Shown here: positions 17,205 through 25,847 of the stretch, piece after piece | Layout: every line of letters begins with the position of its first letter | How positions within the stretch are numbered: the stretch's first letter is position 1 | Assembly (NCBI GenBank): GCA_028533045.1 | Contig: JAQQAP010000023.1 | Location: 50,280-114,279 of the forward strand | Direction: 5' to 3' | Source: Spirochaetales bacterium | GTDB taxonomy: Bacteria > Spirochaetota > Spirochaetia > DSM-2461 | DNA length: 64,000 nucleotides | The notes under the pieces: generated by a model | What the model saw: only the letters and a program-made list of their open reading frames with translations | Told to the model about the DNA's origin: nothing | Databases searched by the model: none | Program-made: the position numbers and the translations under genes

Positions 17205-18724
17205 TTTCTGATTTTGCTGATGCTATCAGAGGACTGCAGGACGAAAGAGGTATTTCGGAAGAGCTGGTCCTTAGAACTGTAGAAGAATTCCTCATGGCTG
17301 CTTACAAGCGTAAGTTCGGAACCGATGAGAATGCGGTGGTTAAGTTTGATCTCGAAAATACGGGCGTGGCCATCTACGCAAAAAAGAGAATTGTTGACGA
17401 AGACGATTATTATGATCCTGTTTCAGAGATCGTTCTTGAGGAAGCTCTCGAGCTGAGTGAAGAGTGCGAACTGGGAGATGAACTTCTCATTGAGATAGAT
17501 ACGAGCGAATTTGACCGGGTTGCCGTTCAGAGCGCTAAACAGAAGGCCCGACAGAACCTGCGGGAAATACAGAAGGATACCCTTTATTCCGAGTTTAAGG
17601 ATAAAGAGGGTGAGATGATCATTGGTTACTACCAGCGTGAGAAAAACGGCAATATTTTTGTCGACCTGGGAAAAACCGAAGGTATTATGCCCCGTAAGTA
17701 TCAGTCTCCCCGTGAAGAATATAGCCAGGGTGACAGAATCAAAGCCTATATTTTTGAGGTAAATAAAACCCAGAGCGGTCTTCAGATTGTTCTTTCCCGA
17801 ACTCATACCGAGTTTGTCCGCTGTCTCTTTGAACTGGAAGTTCCCGAGATTTACGACAATACCGTTGAAGTTCACAAGATTGTTCGTGAGCCCGGTTACA
17901 GAACCAAGATTGCCGTTTACTCTACGAGAGATGAAGTTGATCCCATTGGGGCTTGTGTAGGCCTTAAGGGTGTAAGAATTCAGTCTATCGTACGAGAATT
18001 GGAAGGGGAAAAGATTGATATCCTTCGATACGATCCTGAACCTTCCGTATTTATTAAGAATGCTCTTTCTCCGGCCCGAGTTCTGGATGTTATTGTCCTG
18101 AGCGGTGCGAAGAGACAGGCTCTTGCCATCGTTCCCGATGATCAGCTTTCCCTGGCCATTGGTAAGCAGGGGCTTAACGTTCGTCTTGCCAACCGTCTGG
18201 CCGACTGGAATATTGACGTTAAGACGGAAGAGCAGTTCGCAGAAATGGAGTATTCTCAGGAAATCACCCGGGAGGCTTCTTCTCTCTTCGACGATATGGA
18301 TGGAGAGGGCGAAGAGATCACCCGTATTTCCGAACTACCCGGTATTTCACCCCGTGTGGCTTCTGTTCTTGTTGAGAATGGAATTGAGCTTATTGAAGCT
18401 CTTGTGGCTCTCGATATGGAAGAGCTCGCCAATATTCAGGGTATTACCGATGAAGATATAAATGAAATCCGAGGTATCATTTCCGACACCGTTGAGATTG
18501 TCGAGGATGAGCAGGACTTCGAAGAGGAAGAAGTATACGAGGATGAGGCGGATGAAGAGTACGAGTGTCCCGAATGTGGGGCGGCTATTACTCTTGATAT
18601 GGATGCCTGTCCCAGCTGTGGTGTAGGGCTTAGCTTTGAGATTGAAGAAGATGATGAAAGCGAAGAAGAAGCCGACGGCGAAGATGAATCAGAAAATAAC
18701 GATGAGGGAGAAAATGAGGGTTAG
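17201..18724 (+). CDS. nusA: Transcription factor NusA with zinc-ribbon tail
   Basis: NusA, 507 residues. It binds RNA polymerase and nascent RNA and controls pausing, termination and antitermination. Order: N-terminal polymerase-binding domain (1-125), S1 domain (about 130-200, 'FVDLGKTEGIMPRKYQSP'), KH1 and KH2 (about 225-345, 'GACVGLKGVRIQSIVREL', 'AIGKQGLNVRLANRL'), then a helix-hairpin-helix-like segment (375-430). The tail from about 440 is highly acidic and contains two CPxCG knuckles (CPECG and CPSCG, about residues 453-475), a rubredoxin/zinc-ribbon pattern not part of the standard NusA. Coupled to rimP by ATGA overlap. Confidence 0.95.
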   Translation: MISDFADAIRGLQDERGISEELVLRTVEEFLMAAYKRKFGTDENAVVKFDLENTGVAIYAKKRIVDEDDYYDPVSEIVLEEALELSEECELGDELLIEIDTSEFDRVAVQSAKQKARQNLREIQKDTLYSEFKDKEGEMIIGYYQREKNGNIFVDLGKTEGIMPRKYQSPREEYSQGDRIKAYIFEVNKTQSGLQIVLSRTHTEFVRCLFELEVPEIYDNTVEVHKIVREPGYRTKIAVYSTRDEVDPIGACVGLKGVRIQSIVRELEGEKIDILRYDPEPSVFIKNALSPARVLDVIVLSGAKRQALAIVPDDQLSLAIGKQGLNVRLANRLADWNIDVKTEEQFAEMEYSQEITREASSLFDDMDGEGEEITRISELPGISPRVASVLVENGIELIEALVALDMEELANIQGITDEDINEIRGIISDTVEIVEDEQDFEEEEVYEDEADEEYECPECGAAITLDMDACPSCGVGLSFEIEEDDESEEEADGEDESENNDEGENEG

Positions 18725-18772
18725 GTCCACCGGGAGTGAATCCCGAGGAAACCGGCCCTAGATTGGGGTAAT

Positions 18773-21478
18773 ATGTCAGAAGATCAGGATAAGAAAAAAG
18801 CAAAAGTAACATTGATTAAACACCAGCACCAGAAAGGGGAGGAGGCCGAATCTCATAGTTCGGAAGCCCCCAAGGAAAAGAAGAAGGTGGTGGTTGTCAA
18901 AAAGAAAGTAGTCGTTAAAAAATCTCCTCGCCCCGTTGCCAAGGCAAATGATGCGGCTAAGGATGATTCTGCCGGTGATGCTCCCAAGCAGGAAAAGGGA
19001 GAGGCAAAAGCCTCCTCTGCCGAGAGTAAGCCCTCCTCTTCCCCTAAACAGGAAGAGAAGAAATCCTCTTCTGACAGTGAAAGACCCGCCGCTCCCCGTT
19101 CGGCTGGGCCCCGTTCTGCCGGACCCAGGTCTGCCGGTAATACTGGAGCACCCCGTTCCGCAGGTCGTGTGGGCGGTCCCCGTTCTGCCGGCCGTGTAGG
19201 TGGGGCTCCCCGTGATAGATCTGCCGGTAGAGTAGGTGGTTACAATAACGATCGCCAGGGCGGCTATAATAACAATCGTCAGGGTGGTTACAACAACGAT
19301 CGTCAGGGCGGCTATAACAACAACCGTCAGGGCGGTTACAATAATAACCGTCCCGGTGGGTATAACAACAACCGTCCCGGTGGTTACAATAATAATCGTC
19401 CCGGCGGGTACAATAACAACCGCCCCGGTGGTTACAATAATAATCGTCCCGGCGGTTACAATAACAGACCCGGTGGACAGGGCGGCAATCGTCCCGGTGG
19501 TTATAATAATCGTCCCGGTGGCGGAAGACCCGGTGGCGGTAGACCGGGAGGAGGCTCTCCTATCCCCGAGAACCAGGGTAAGACCGGTTCCAAAAAGTTT
19601 TTCAGTAAGGGTAAGAAAAGCAGTAAGGATTACCACAAGAAGAAGGACGAATCTTCAGAAAAGATTCTCCAGTATAAGAAAAAGACCGTAAATCAGACCA
19701 ATCCCGTACCTAAAGAGATTGAAATGATGGAGGTAATTACCGTTTCCGAACTGGCAAGAAAGCTCAACCTTAAAGCTTCCGATTTGATTTCCAAACTCAT
19801 GGGAATGGGAATGATGGTTACTATCAACCAGCAGATCGATGCGGAAACTGCTACCATCCTGGCCGATGAATATGGCTGTAAGGTTAAAATTGTTTCCCTT
19901 TACGAGGAGACATTGATCGAGAGTGATGAGGATAAGGAAGAAGATATGGCTTCCCGACCTCCCATCGTAACCGTTATGGGACACGTTGACCACGGTAAGA
20001 CGAAACTTCTCGATGCTATTAGAACCACTAACGTCGTTAGCGGCGAGTTCGGTGGAATCACCCAGCATATCGGTGCCTACAAGGTGGCGACCGAGCGCGG
20101 TGAAATCACCTTCCTCGATACTCCGGGACATGCGGCTTTTACTTTGATGAGAGCCCGTGGTGCCCAGATTACCGATATTGTTATTCTTGTAGTTGCCGCC
20201 AATGACGGTGTAATGCCTCAGACACGTGAAGCTATTAACCATGCCAAGGAAGCGGGATGTCCCATCATTGTAGCGGTGAACAAAATGGACCTTCCCGAAG
20301 CCAACCCGGACAAGGTTAAGCAGCAGCTTTCCGAATACGGTATCCTCTCGGAAGATTGGGGTGGTAGCAATCAGTTTTGTCATATTTCCGCTCTTAAGCG
20401 TGAAGGTATTGATGAACTGCTCGATACGGTTCTTCTTGAGTCTGAAATGCTTGATCTCAAGGCTAACTGGAACTGTCGTGCAGAAGGTAAGATTATCGAG
20501 TCCCGCGTAGATCAGGGCCGCGGTACCGTGTCCACTGTTCTCATTGAAAAGGGTGTCCTTAAAGTGGGTGACTCCTTCGTTGCCGGTATTTTCGCCGGTA
20601 AAGTGCGAGCCATGTTCGATGATCATGGTAAGAAAGTTAATGAAGCACCCCCTTCAACTCCTGTCGAGATTATCGGTATTACCGGTGTTCCCGATGCGGG
20701 CGATCCCTTCCAGGTTACCGCTAACGCCAAGGAAGCCAACTCCTACTCGCAGAAGAGACAGGAACTTAAAAAAGTTGAAGAAGCGAAGAACGTTAAGAAG
20801 ATTACTCTGGATAACCTTTACGACTCCATTCAGGATGGGGAAGTTCAGGAGCTCAAAGTTATCATTAAGGGTGACGTACACGGTTCTGTGGAAGCTCTCA
20901 AGGCAACTCTTGAGAAGCTTTCCACCAAGGAAATCCGACTTGTATGTATTCACGCTGCCGCCGGTGCGATTATCGAAAGCGATGTAACTCTGGCTGCCGC
21001 TTCCAATGCGATTATTATCGGTTTCCACGTACGGCCTACTGCCAAGGCGCAGGCTGTAGCAGAGCAGGAAAAGGTAGAGATCCGCAAGTACAACATCATC
21101 TACGATGCGGAACAGGATATACTCCAGGCCATGGAAGGTATGCTTGCACCGGAATTTACCGAAGAAGTTGTCGGTCGGGTTCAGGTTCGGGAAGTTTTCA
21201 AGGTTCCCAAGATTGGTTTGGTTGCCGGTTGTATGGTTACCTCCGGTCTTGTTACCAGAAAGAGTCAGATTCACCTGATTCGGGAAGGTATCGAAGTTCA
21301 TACGGGCGAGATAAATCAGCTTAAACGATTCAAGGATGACGCTAAAGAAGTCCGAGAAGGTTTTGAGTGTGGTATCTCCCTTGAAAATTATCAGGACATT
21401 CAGATTGGAGACGAAATGGAAGTCTTTGAAATGAAGGAAGTAGCCCGTAAGCTGGGAGATTCTAAAGGCGATGAATGA
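18773..21478 (+). CDS. infB: Translation initiation factor IF-2
   Basis: IF2, 901 residues. GTPase that places initiator tRNA on the ribosome. The N-terminal third is low complexity: Lys-rich start, Ser/Pro/Ala-rich linker, 'RSAG' repeats, then a Gly-Asn-Arg tract of octapeptides (residues 155-262). The IF2N helical domain follows at about 320-375 ('[20 protein letters not shown]'). The G domain begins near 400 with '[18 protein letters not shown]' (G1), '[10 protein letters not shown]' (G2), '[10 protein letters not shown]' (G3) and '[11 protein letters not shown]' (G4). The C-terminal domains bind fMet-tRNA. GGGGTAAT precedes the ATG. The last eight bases overlap rbfA. Confidence 0.97.
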   Translation: MSEDQDKKKAKVTLIKHQHQKGEEAESHSSEAPKEKKKVVVVKKKVVVKKSPRPVAKANDAAKDDSAGDAPKQEKGEAKASSAESKPSSSPKQEEKKSSSDSERPAAPRSAGPRSAGPRSAGNTGAPRSAGRVGGPRSAGRVGGAPRDRSAGRVGGYNNDRQGGYNNNRQGGYNNDRQGGYNNNRQGGYNNNRPGGYNNNRPGGYNNNRPGGYNNNRPGGYNNNRPGGYNNRPGGQGGNRPGGYNNRPGGGRPGGGRPGGGSPIPENQGKTGSKKFFSKGKKSSKDYHKKKDESSEKILQYKKKTVNQTNPVPKEIEMMEVITVSELARKLNLKASDLISKLMGMGMMVTINQQIDAETATILADEYGCKVKIVSLYEETLIESDEDKEEDMASRPPIVTVMGHVDHGKTKLLDAIRTTNVVSGEFGGITQHIGAYKVATERGEITFLDTPGHAAFTLMRARGAQITDIVILVVAANDGVMPQTREAINHAKEAGCPIIVAVNKMDLPEANPDKVKQQLSEYGILSEDWGGSNQFCHISALKREGIDELLDTVLLESEMLDLKANWNCRAEGKIIESRVDQGRGTVSTVLIEKGVLKVGDSFVAGIFAGKVRAMFDDHGKKVNEAPPSTPVEIIGITGVPDAGDPFQVTANAKEANSYSQKRQELKKVEEAKNVKKITLDNLYDSIQDGEVQELKVIIKGDVHGSVEALKATLEKLSTKEIRLVCIHAAAGAIIESDVTLAAASNAIIIGFHVRPTAKAQAVAEQEKVEIRKYNIIYDAEQDILQAMEGMLAPEFTEEVVGRVQVREVFKVPKIGLVAGCMVTSGLVTRKSQIHLIREGIEVHTGEINQLKRFKDDAKEVREGFECGISLENYQDIQIGDEMEVFEMKEVARKLGDSKGDE
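19235..19558 (+). repeat. 24-bp in-frame repeats in infB (GGYNNNR(P/Q) octapeptides)
   Basis: About ten units of the octapeptide [16 protein letters not shown], degrading to GGYNNRP and GGGRP at the 3' side. Adjacent units differ mostly at third codon positions, so the tract can slip or recombine in frame. It lies in the unstructured region before IF2N. Confidence 0.9.
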
Positions 21479-21842
21479 AGTTAGACGAAAAAGGGTGGAG
21501 AGCCTGATTCGGGATATGGTCAGTAAAATGATCGTAACCGGGGAGATTAAGGATCCCCGGGTTTCCTCCTTTATTTCCATAACCCGGGTAGAGACGGCCA
21601 AAGATGTCACCACTGCCCGGATTTATGTCTCTTCCATTGAGAGTGAGGATGCCCTGAAAAGGGCTGTTCAGGGATTGAATAATGCGGCCGGTTTTATTCA
21701 GAGTTCTATTGGGAAAGGATTGCGCATGCGGTCCACTCCCAAATTGAAATTCTATTCCGATTTTTCTCTTAAGGAAGGATTTGAAATCAGCCGTAAACTG
21801 GATGAGTTAAGCCGGGGGAACGATGTCGAAACTCCCGAATGA
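21471..21842 (+). CDS. rbfA: Ribosome-binding factor A
   Basis: RbfA, 123 residues, normal length. KH-fold 30S maturation and cold-adaptation factor. The signature 'RVESLIRDMVSKMI' start, 'KDPRVSSFISITRVETAKDV' and 'LRMRSTPKLKFYSDFSLKEG' are conserved. Starts inside the end of infB (eight-base overlap) and overlaps truB by 20 bases. Confidence 0.93.
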   Translation: MNEVRRKRVESLIRDMVSKMIVTGEIKDPRVSSFISITRVETAKDVTTARIYVSSIESEDALKRAVQGLNNAAGFIQSSIGKGLRMRSTPKLKFYSDFSLKEGFEISRKLDELSRGNDVETPE

Positions 21843-22710
21843 GGGAGCCCCAAAAGGTATACTCCTCATGGATAAACCTGTCGGGAAGACATCTTTTCAG
21901 TCTCTCGGCGGGGTAAAAAGAGTTTACCAGACAAAAAAAGTAGGACATACGGGCACTTTGGATAAATTTGCCCGGGGTCTTATGATTGTTCTTGTCGGTA
22001 AATATACAAAACTGAATCCCCTCTTTACGGGGATGGACAAAACCTACGAAGCTCTGATTCGTTTTGGTTCAGAGACGGATACCCTCGACCCTGAGGGAGA
22101 AGTTGTCTGTGAAGCTCCTGTTCCTACTCTTAATGATATAGAAGCCGTTTTGGGTGATTTTATGGGAAAGCAGGATCAGGTTCCCCCCCGTTATTCCGCT
22201 ATTCATGTAAATGGCAAACGAGCCTGGAAAATGGCCCGGGAAGGGGTAGAAGTGGAGATGAAAAGCCGTCCCATCCGTATAGATCAACTTGAAATTCTGG
22301 ATTGGAATGGTTCGGAACTGTCGCTGAAAGTCGCCTGTTCCAGCGGGACCTATATTCGTTCCCTCGCCAGGGATATTGCTTTGGCCTGTGGAAGCCGCGC
22401 CCACCTTAGGGAGTTGGTAAGAACAAGGGTAGGGGAATTTTATCTGGATGAAGCGGTTCAGGTCAATCTGGAAAGTCCTGCTCCCTCTTTATTGTCATTG
22501 AAGGATGTCCTCTCTCATCTGCCTTTTTCCGGTAATCTGTTTCTTGATGATGATCAGTATGCCATGGTGAGGCTGGGAGTACCTCCGGAGAGAATTTTTT
22601 CCCATGATCCCTTTAAAGAAGGGCTTTCTCCATTATTTTCTCCCAGTGGTGATTTTGCCGCTCTTTTGGAAAAGGCGGAAGGGCGGTTGAAGTACCGTTT
22701 TGTTATGTAG
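21823..22710 (+). CDS. truB: tRNA pseudouridine(55) synthase
   Basis: TruB, 295 residues. It makes pseudouridine 55 in the T loop of tRNAs. 'GILLMDKPVGKTSF' opens the fold; the catalytic Asp is in 'KVGHTGTLDKFARGLM', followed by 'YEALIRFGSETDTLDPEG' and 'VACSSGTYIRSLARDI'. The usual motif reads G-T-L-D-P-x-A-x-G; here it is GTLDKFARG, with Pro replaced by Lys. GGGGGAA precedes the ATG at 21823. Last gene before the rpsO promoter. Confidence 0.93.
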   Translation: MSKLPNEGAPKGILLMDKPVGKTSFQSLGGVKRVYQTKKVGHTGTLDKFARGLMIVLVGKYTKLNPLFTGMDKTYEALIRFGSETDTLDPEGEVVCEAPVPTLNDIEAVLGDFMGKQDQVPPRYSAIHVNGKRAWKMAREGVEVEMKSRPIRIDQLEILDWNGSELSLKVACSSGTYIRSLARDIALACGSRAHLRELVRTRVGEFYLDEAVQVNLESPAPSLLSLKDVLSHLPFSGNLFLDDDQYAMVRLGVPPERIFSHDPFKEGLSPLFSPSGDFAALLEKAEGRLKYRFVM

Positions 22711-22740
22711 TTAATTGTTAGGATTCAGTCAATTCATTTA

Positions 22741-22767
22741 TTGACTTAAACTAACCATTGATATAAA
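22741..22767 (+). promoter_or_regulatory. Putative rpsO-pnp promoter
   Basis: TTGACT (22741-22746) and TATAAA (22762-22767), spacing 15. It lies in the 200-base gap between truB and rpsO. Confidence 0.55.
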
Positions 22768-22773
22768 TTAAAG

Positions 22774-22910
22774 TGAATTGCTCTGACCGGACGTCTGATT
22801 TTTGGGAAGGATATCCTTTCCCCTGATTCGGAATGGCTTGGCCGGAGGCCGGATTTTACTTGTCCGCACATTATTTTAAAGCAGGGATACACAGTCCCGA
22901 GGAGTACACA
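22774..22910 (+). promoter_or_regulatory. Structured 5' leader of rpsO
   Basis: About 137 untranslated bases. Visible inverted repeats are GGGAAGG/CCTTTCCC around 22803-22821, GGCC/GGCC around 22840-22850, and GGGA/TCCC at about 22883-22898 directly before the GAGGAG Shine-Dalgarno. S15 represses its own translation through leader RNA structures in other bacteria; whether this one works that way is not shown. Confidence 0.4.
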
Positions 22911-23177
22911 ATGTTAACAGTTGAAGACAAACAGAAGATCGTTGCCGAGTTCGGTAAAGATGCAAATGATACGGGATCTACCGAAGTGCAGATCGCCCTT
23001 CTGACTAAGAGAATTGAAGATCTTACAGATCACTTTAAGGACCACAAAAAAGACCATGCCTCCAGAAGAGGTCTCCTTAAGATGGTAGGACAGAGAAGAA
23101 GACTTCTCCGCTACCTCAAGAAAAAGGACCTCGATGGTTACCGTGCCCTCATCGGCAAGCTCGGACTCAGAAAGTAA
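22911..23177 (+). CDS. rpsO: 30S ribosomal protein S15
   Basis: uS15, 88 residues from the ATG at 22911, the usual length. It binds the central domain of 16S rRNA. '[20 protein letters not shown]', '[20 protein letters not shown]' and '[20 protein letters not shown]' are the family signature. GAGGAG lies seven bases upstream. An open frame continues 26 codons further upstream but has no family support. Sixteen bases separate it from pnp, the classic rpsO-pnp arrangement. Confidence 0.96.
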   Translation: MLTVEDKQKIVAEFGKDANDTGSTEVQIALLTKRIEDLTDHFKDHKKDHASRRGLLKMVGQRRRLLRYLKKKDLDGYRALIGKLGLRK

Positions 23178-23192
23178 AGTAAAGGAAGTTCA

Positions 23193-25319
23193 ATGGAAAC
23201 TGCTCGATTAAAAATTGGAGAGGAAGAATTAATCCTCGAAACCGGAAAGATTGCTAAGCAGGCGAACGGAGCCGTTATGGCCCGTTACGGCGGTTCGGTG
23301 GTTAATGCTACCGTCTGCTGCAGTTCCGATACACGGGAAGGGCTGGATTTCGTTCCTATTTCCGTGGACTATAATGAAAGATACTATGCCGCCGGTAAAA
23401 TCCCCGGCGGTTTTCTCAAGAGAGAAGCCCGTCCCAAAGACAAGGAAATCCTCGTATCCCGTCTGATTGACAGACCTATGAGACCCCTTTTCTACAAAGC
23501 TTTTGGCCGTGAGATTCAGGTTGTTCCCATGACCGTTTCCACCGACCAGATCAATCCCCCCGATGTTGTGGGAATGATTGCGGCATTTGCGGCGGTAATG
23601 ATCTCTGATATCCCCTTTAACGGACCTGTTGCGGCGGTAAGAGTCGGACTGGTTGACGGGGAATATCTCATTAACCCCACCTTCGAACAGATCGAAAAGG
23701 CCGAACTCGATATTATCGTGGCCGGTACTAACGAAGGTATCTGTATGGTTGAAGGGGGAGCTCACGAAGTTTCTGAAGAACAGATGCTGGAAGCCATTAC
23801 CAAGGCTGAGGCTACCATTCTTGAGATTTGTGCTTTCCTCCAGGATTTTGCCGATCGCTGTGGTAAGGAAAAACTTCCCCTGGCGGAAGTAACCTCCGTA
23901 CTGGAAAAGAGAGACGAAATCTGGAATGAAGCTTTTGAACCTATGAAGAAAGCTCTCTTCCTGGAAGATAAGCTTCTGAGACTTCAGGGCGTTCGCGCTA
24001 TTAAGTCTGAGCTTAAAGAGAAGTATGCCGACGTAATCAACGAAGATAACGCTCAGCTTTTCTCAGGTATCTTTGAAGATATCGAAAGACAGGTTATCAG
24101 AAAATCTATTCTGGAAGACAACAAGCGCTGTGACGGAAGAAAGACCGATGAAATTCGGCCCATTACTTGTGAAAACGAGGTTCTTCCCCGAGCTCACGGT
24201 TCTGCTCTCTTTACCCGTGGTGAAACTCAGTCTCTGGGTGTGACAACTCTGGGTACTGTCATGGATGAACAGATTCATGATGATATTGACGGCGATAGAC
24301 GATCTAATTTCATGCTCCACTACAACTTCCCTCCCTATTCTGTAGGTGAGACCGGTCGTTTGGGTACAGGACGTCGTGAAATTGGTCACGGCCATTTGGC
24401 GCAGAGAGCTCTTGAACCGATTCTGCCCGGTAAGGATGCCTTTCCCTACACCATCAGAATTGTTTCTGAGATCATGGAATCTAACGGTTCATCTTCTCAG
24501 GCTACAATCTGTTCAGGTACTTTGTCTCTTTTAGACGCCGGTGTACCCATTAAGGCTCCCGTAGCGGGAATCGCCATGGGACTTATTTCCGAAAGTGATA
24601 CGGAATACGCTGTTCTTTCCGATATTCTCGGTGAAGAAGACCACATGGGTGACATGGACTTTAAGGTAGCCGGTACGGAAAAGGGTATTACCGCTTTCCA
24701 GATGGATATTAAGATTTCCCACGTTACTGTGGATCTTATGAAGAACGCCATGGAACAGGCTCGTAAGGGTCGTCTCCACATTCTCGGTGAAATGGACAAG
24801 TGTCTTTCCGAGCCGGTGGATAATGTTTCCATGTACGCTCCCAAGATTATTTCTCTCAAAGTAGTGGAAGATAAGATTGGCGCCGTTATTGGACCGGGTG
24901 GAAAGATCATTAAAGGTATTTCCGAAAAGACCGGAGCCAAGGTTAACATCGACGATGACGGTACTGTAACCATTTCTGCCAAAGACAGAATGGGTGCGGA
25001 AGAAGCGGAAAAAATGGTCCGAGCCATTGTTGAAGAGCCCGAAGTGGGAACGATTTACCACGGTACGGTTAAGAGACTGATGGACTTTGGTGCTTTCATT
25101 GAGATTCTTCCCGGTAAGGAAGGTCTCTGCCATATTTCACGTATCTCCAAAGAGCGTGTAGAAAAGGTAAGTGATGTTCTTAAGGAAAATCAGGAAGTAG
25201 ATGTAAGACTTATCGAAGTAGATAGGGTTGGTCGTCTAAATCTGAGCATTGTAGATGCCCAGGATCCCGATTGGAAGCCCCGGGGCGGAAATCGCTCAAA
25301 CGGCGGCGGAAGACGTTAA
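23193..25319 (+). CDS. pnp: Polyribonucleotide nucleotidyltransferase
   Basis: PNPase, 708 residues. Phosphorolytic 3'-5' exoribonuclease of RNA decay. Two RNase PH-like domains (about 5-235 and 310-545) carry 'KREARPKDKEILVSRLIDRPMRP' and the second-domain 'FTRGETQSLGVTTLGT', 'LHYNFPPYSVGETGR', plus the metal-binding 'GDMDFKVAGT'. A KH domain ('KIGAVIGPGGKIIKGI', about 560-620) and an S1 domain ('GTVKRLMDFGAFIEILPGKEGLCHIS', about 625-690) follow. AAGGAAG precedes the ATG. Confidence 0.97.
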   Translation: METARLKIGEEELILETGKIAKQANGAVMARYGGSVVNATVCCSSDTREGLDFVPISVDYNERYYAAGKIPGGFLKREARPKDKEILVSRLIDRPMRPLFYKAFGREIQVVPMTVSTDQINPPDVVGMIAAFAAVMISDIPFNGPVAAVRVGLVDGEYLINPTFEQIEKAELDIIVAGTNEGICMVEGGAHEVSEEQMLEAITKAEATILEICAFLQDFADRCGKEKLPLAEVTSVLEKRDEIWNEAFEPMKKALFLEDKLLRLQGVRAIKSELKEKYADVINEDNAQLFSGIFEDIERQVIRKSILEDNKRCDGRKTDEIRPITCENEVLPRAHGSALFTRGETQSLGVTTLGTVMDEQIHDDIDGDRRSNFMLHYNFPPYSVGETGRLGTGRREIGHGHLAQRALEPILPGKDAFPYTIRIVSEIMESNGSSSQATICSGTLSLLDAGVPIKAPVAGIAMGLISESDTEYAVLSDILGEEDHMGDMDFKVAGTEKGITAFQMDIKISHVTVDLMKNAMEQARKGRLHILGEMDKCLSEPVDNVSMYAPKIISLKVVEDKIGAVIGPGGKIIKGISEKTGAKVNIDDDGTVTISAKDRMGAEEAEKMVRAIVEEPEVGTIYHGTVKRLMDFGAFIEILPGKEGLCHISRISKERVEKVSDVLKENQEVDVRLIEVDRVGRLNLSIVDAQDPDWKPRGGNRSNGGGRR

Positions 25320-25333
25320 ACTTTCCCAGTTCG

Positions 25334-25360
25334 AAAAAGCCCCTTCGGGGGCTTTTTTTT
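25334..25360 (+). terminator. Rho-independent terminator after pnp
   Basis: AAAAAGCCCC and GGGGCTTTTT form a perfect stem closed by a UUCG tetraloop and followed by T8, starting 15 bases after the pnp stop. Confidence 0.95.
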
Positions 25361-25370
25361 ATGGGTCGAA

Positions 25371-25399
25371 TTGTCAGAATGCCACTTTGCCGGTATAAT
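25371..25399 (+). promoter_or_regulatory. dut operon promoter (near-leaderless layout)
   Basis: TTGTCA (25371-25376) and TATAAT (25394-25399) with exactly 17 bases between them. The likely start of transcription is the A at 25406, four bases before the ATG at 25410. Confidence 0.8.
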
Positions 25400-25409
25400 G
25401 GCTTTATCT

Positions 25410-25847
25410 ATGGATAAAGTAAAAGTTTATTATACCGGGGATGGCGTACAGCCCCCCCATTATCAATCTTCCGGTGCTGCCGGAGCAGATGTTTATGCCA
25501 ATCTTGAAGAACCGGTTATTGTTAAGCCCCTGGAACGAGTAATGATTCCTACGGGGATTTCCATTGCTTTGCCCGCCGGTTATGAAGCACAGATTCGGCC
25601 CCGTTCAGGACTGGCCTGGAAGCAGGGGCTTACCGTACTGAATAGCCCCGGTACTATTGATTGTGATTATAGGGGCGAAGTAAAAATTCTTCTTATTAAT
25701 GTGGGGGATCGGGAGGTAACTATTTCCCATGGGGACCGCATTGCCCAGATTGTCATAGCTCCCTATACTCAGGGAGAATTTATTCAACGGGAAAAACTCG
25801 ATGAGACGGACAGAGGCGAAGGAGGCTTCGGCTCTACCGGTGTATAG
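25410..25847 (+). CDS. dut: Deoxyuridine 5'-triphosphate nucleotidohydrolase
   Basis: dUTPase, 145 residues from ATG 25410. It hydrolyses dUTP to dUMP, keeping uracil out of DNA. The five trimeric-dUTPase motifs are visible: 'AGADVYANL', 'PRSGLAWKQG', 'GTIDCDYRGEVKI', 'GDRIAQIVIAP' and C-terminal 'RGEGGFGSTG'. Upstream in-frame ATGs overlap the promoter -10 box, so 25410 is the most likely start, on an mRNA with almost no leader and no Shine-Dalgarno. The last 47 bases overlap the following lipoprotein gene if that starts at 25801. Confidence 0.93.
   Translation: MDKVKVYYTGDGVQPPHYQSSGAAGADVYANLEEPVIVKPLERVMIPTGISIALPAGYEAQIRPRSGLAWKQGLTVLNSPGTIDCDYRGEVKILLINVGDREVTISHGDRIAQIVIAPYTQGEFIQREKLDETDRGEGGFGSTGV

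Noticed and set aside
18776..19636. 286-codon open frame on the minus strand opposite the 5' part of infB
   Set aside because: It exists only because the repeated Gly-Asn-Arg codons lack stops on the other strand; the product is a monotone Thr/Ile/Val repeat without start signals.
19655..21613. Long minus-strand frames opposite infB (323 and 319 codons)
   Set aside because: Antisense to well-supported IF2 coding sequence, no ribosome-binding site, no domain.
22833..22910. Upstream extension of rpsO by 26 codons
   Set aside because: S15 starts at the conserved MLTVEDKQ with GAGGAG in front; the extension is leader RNA.
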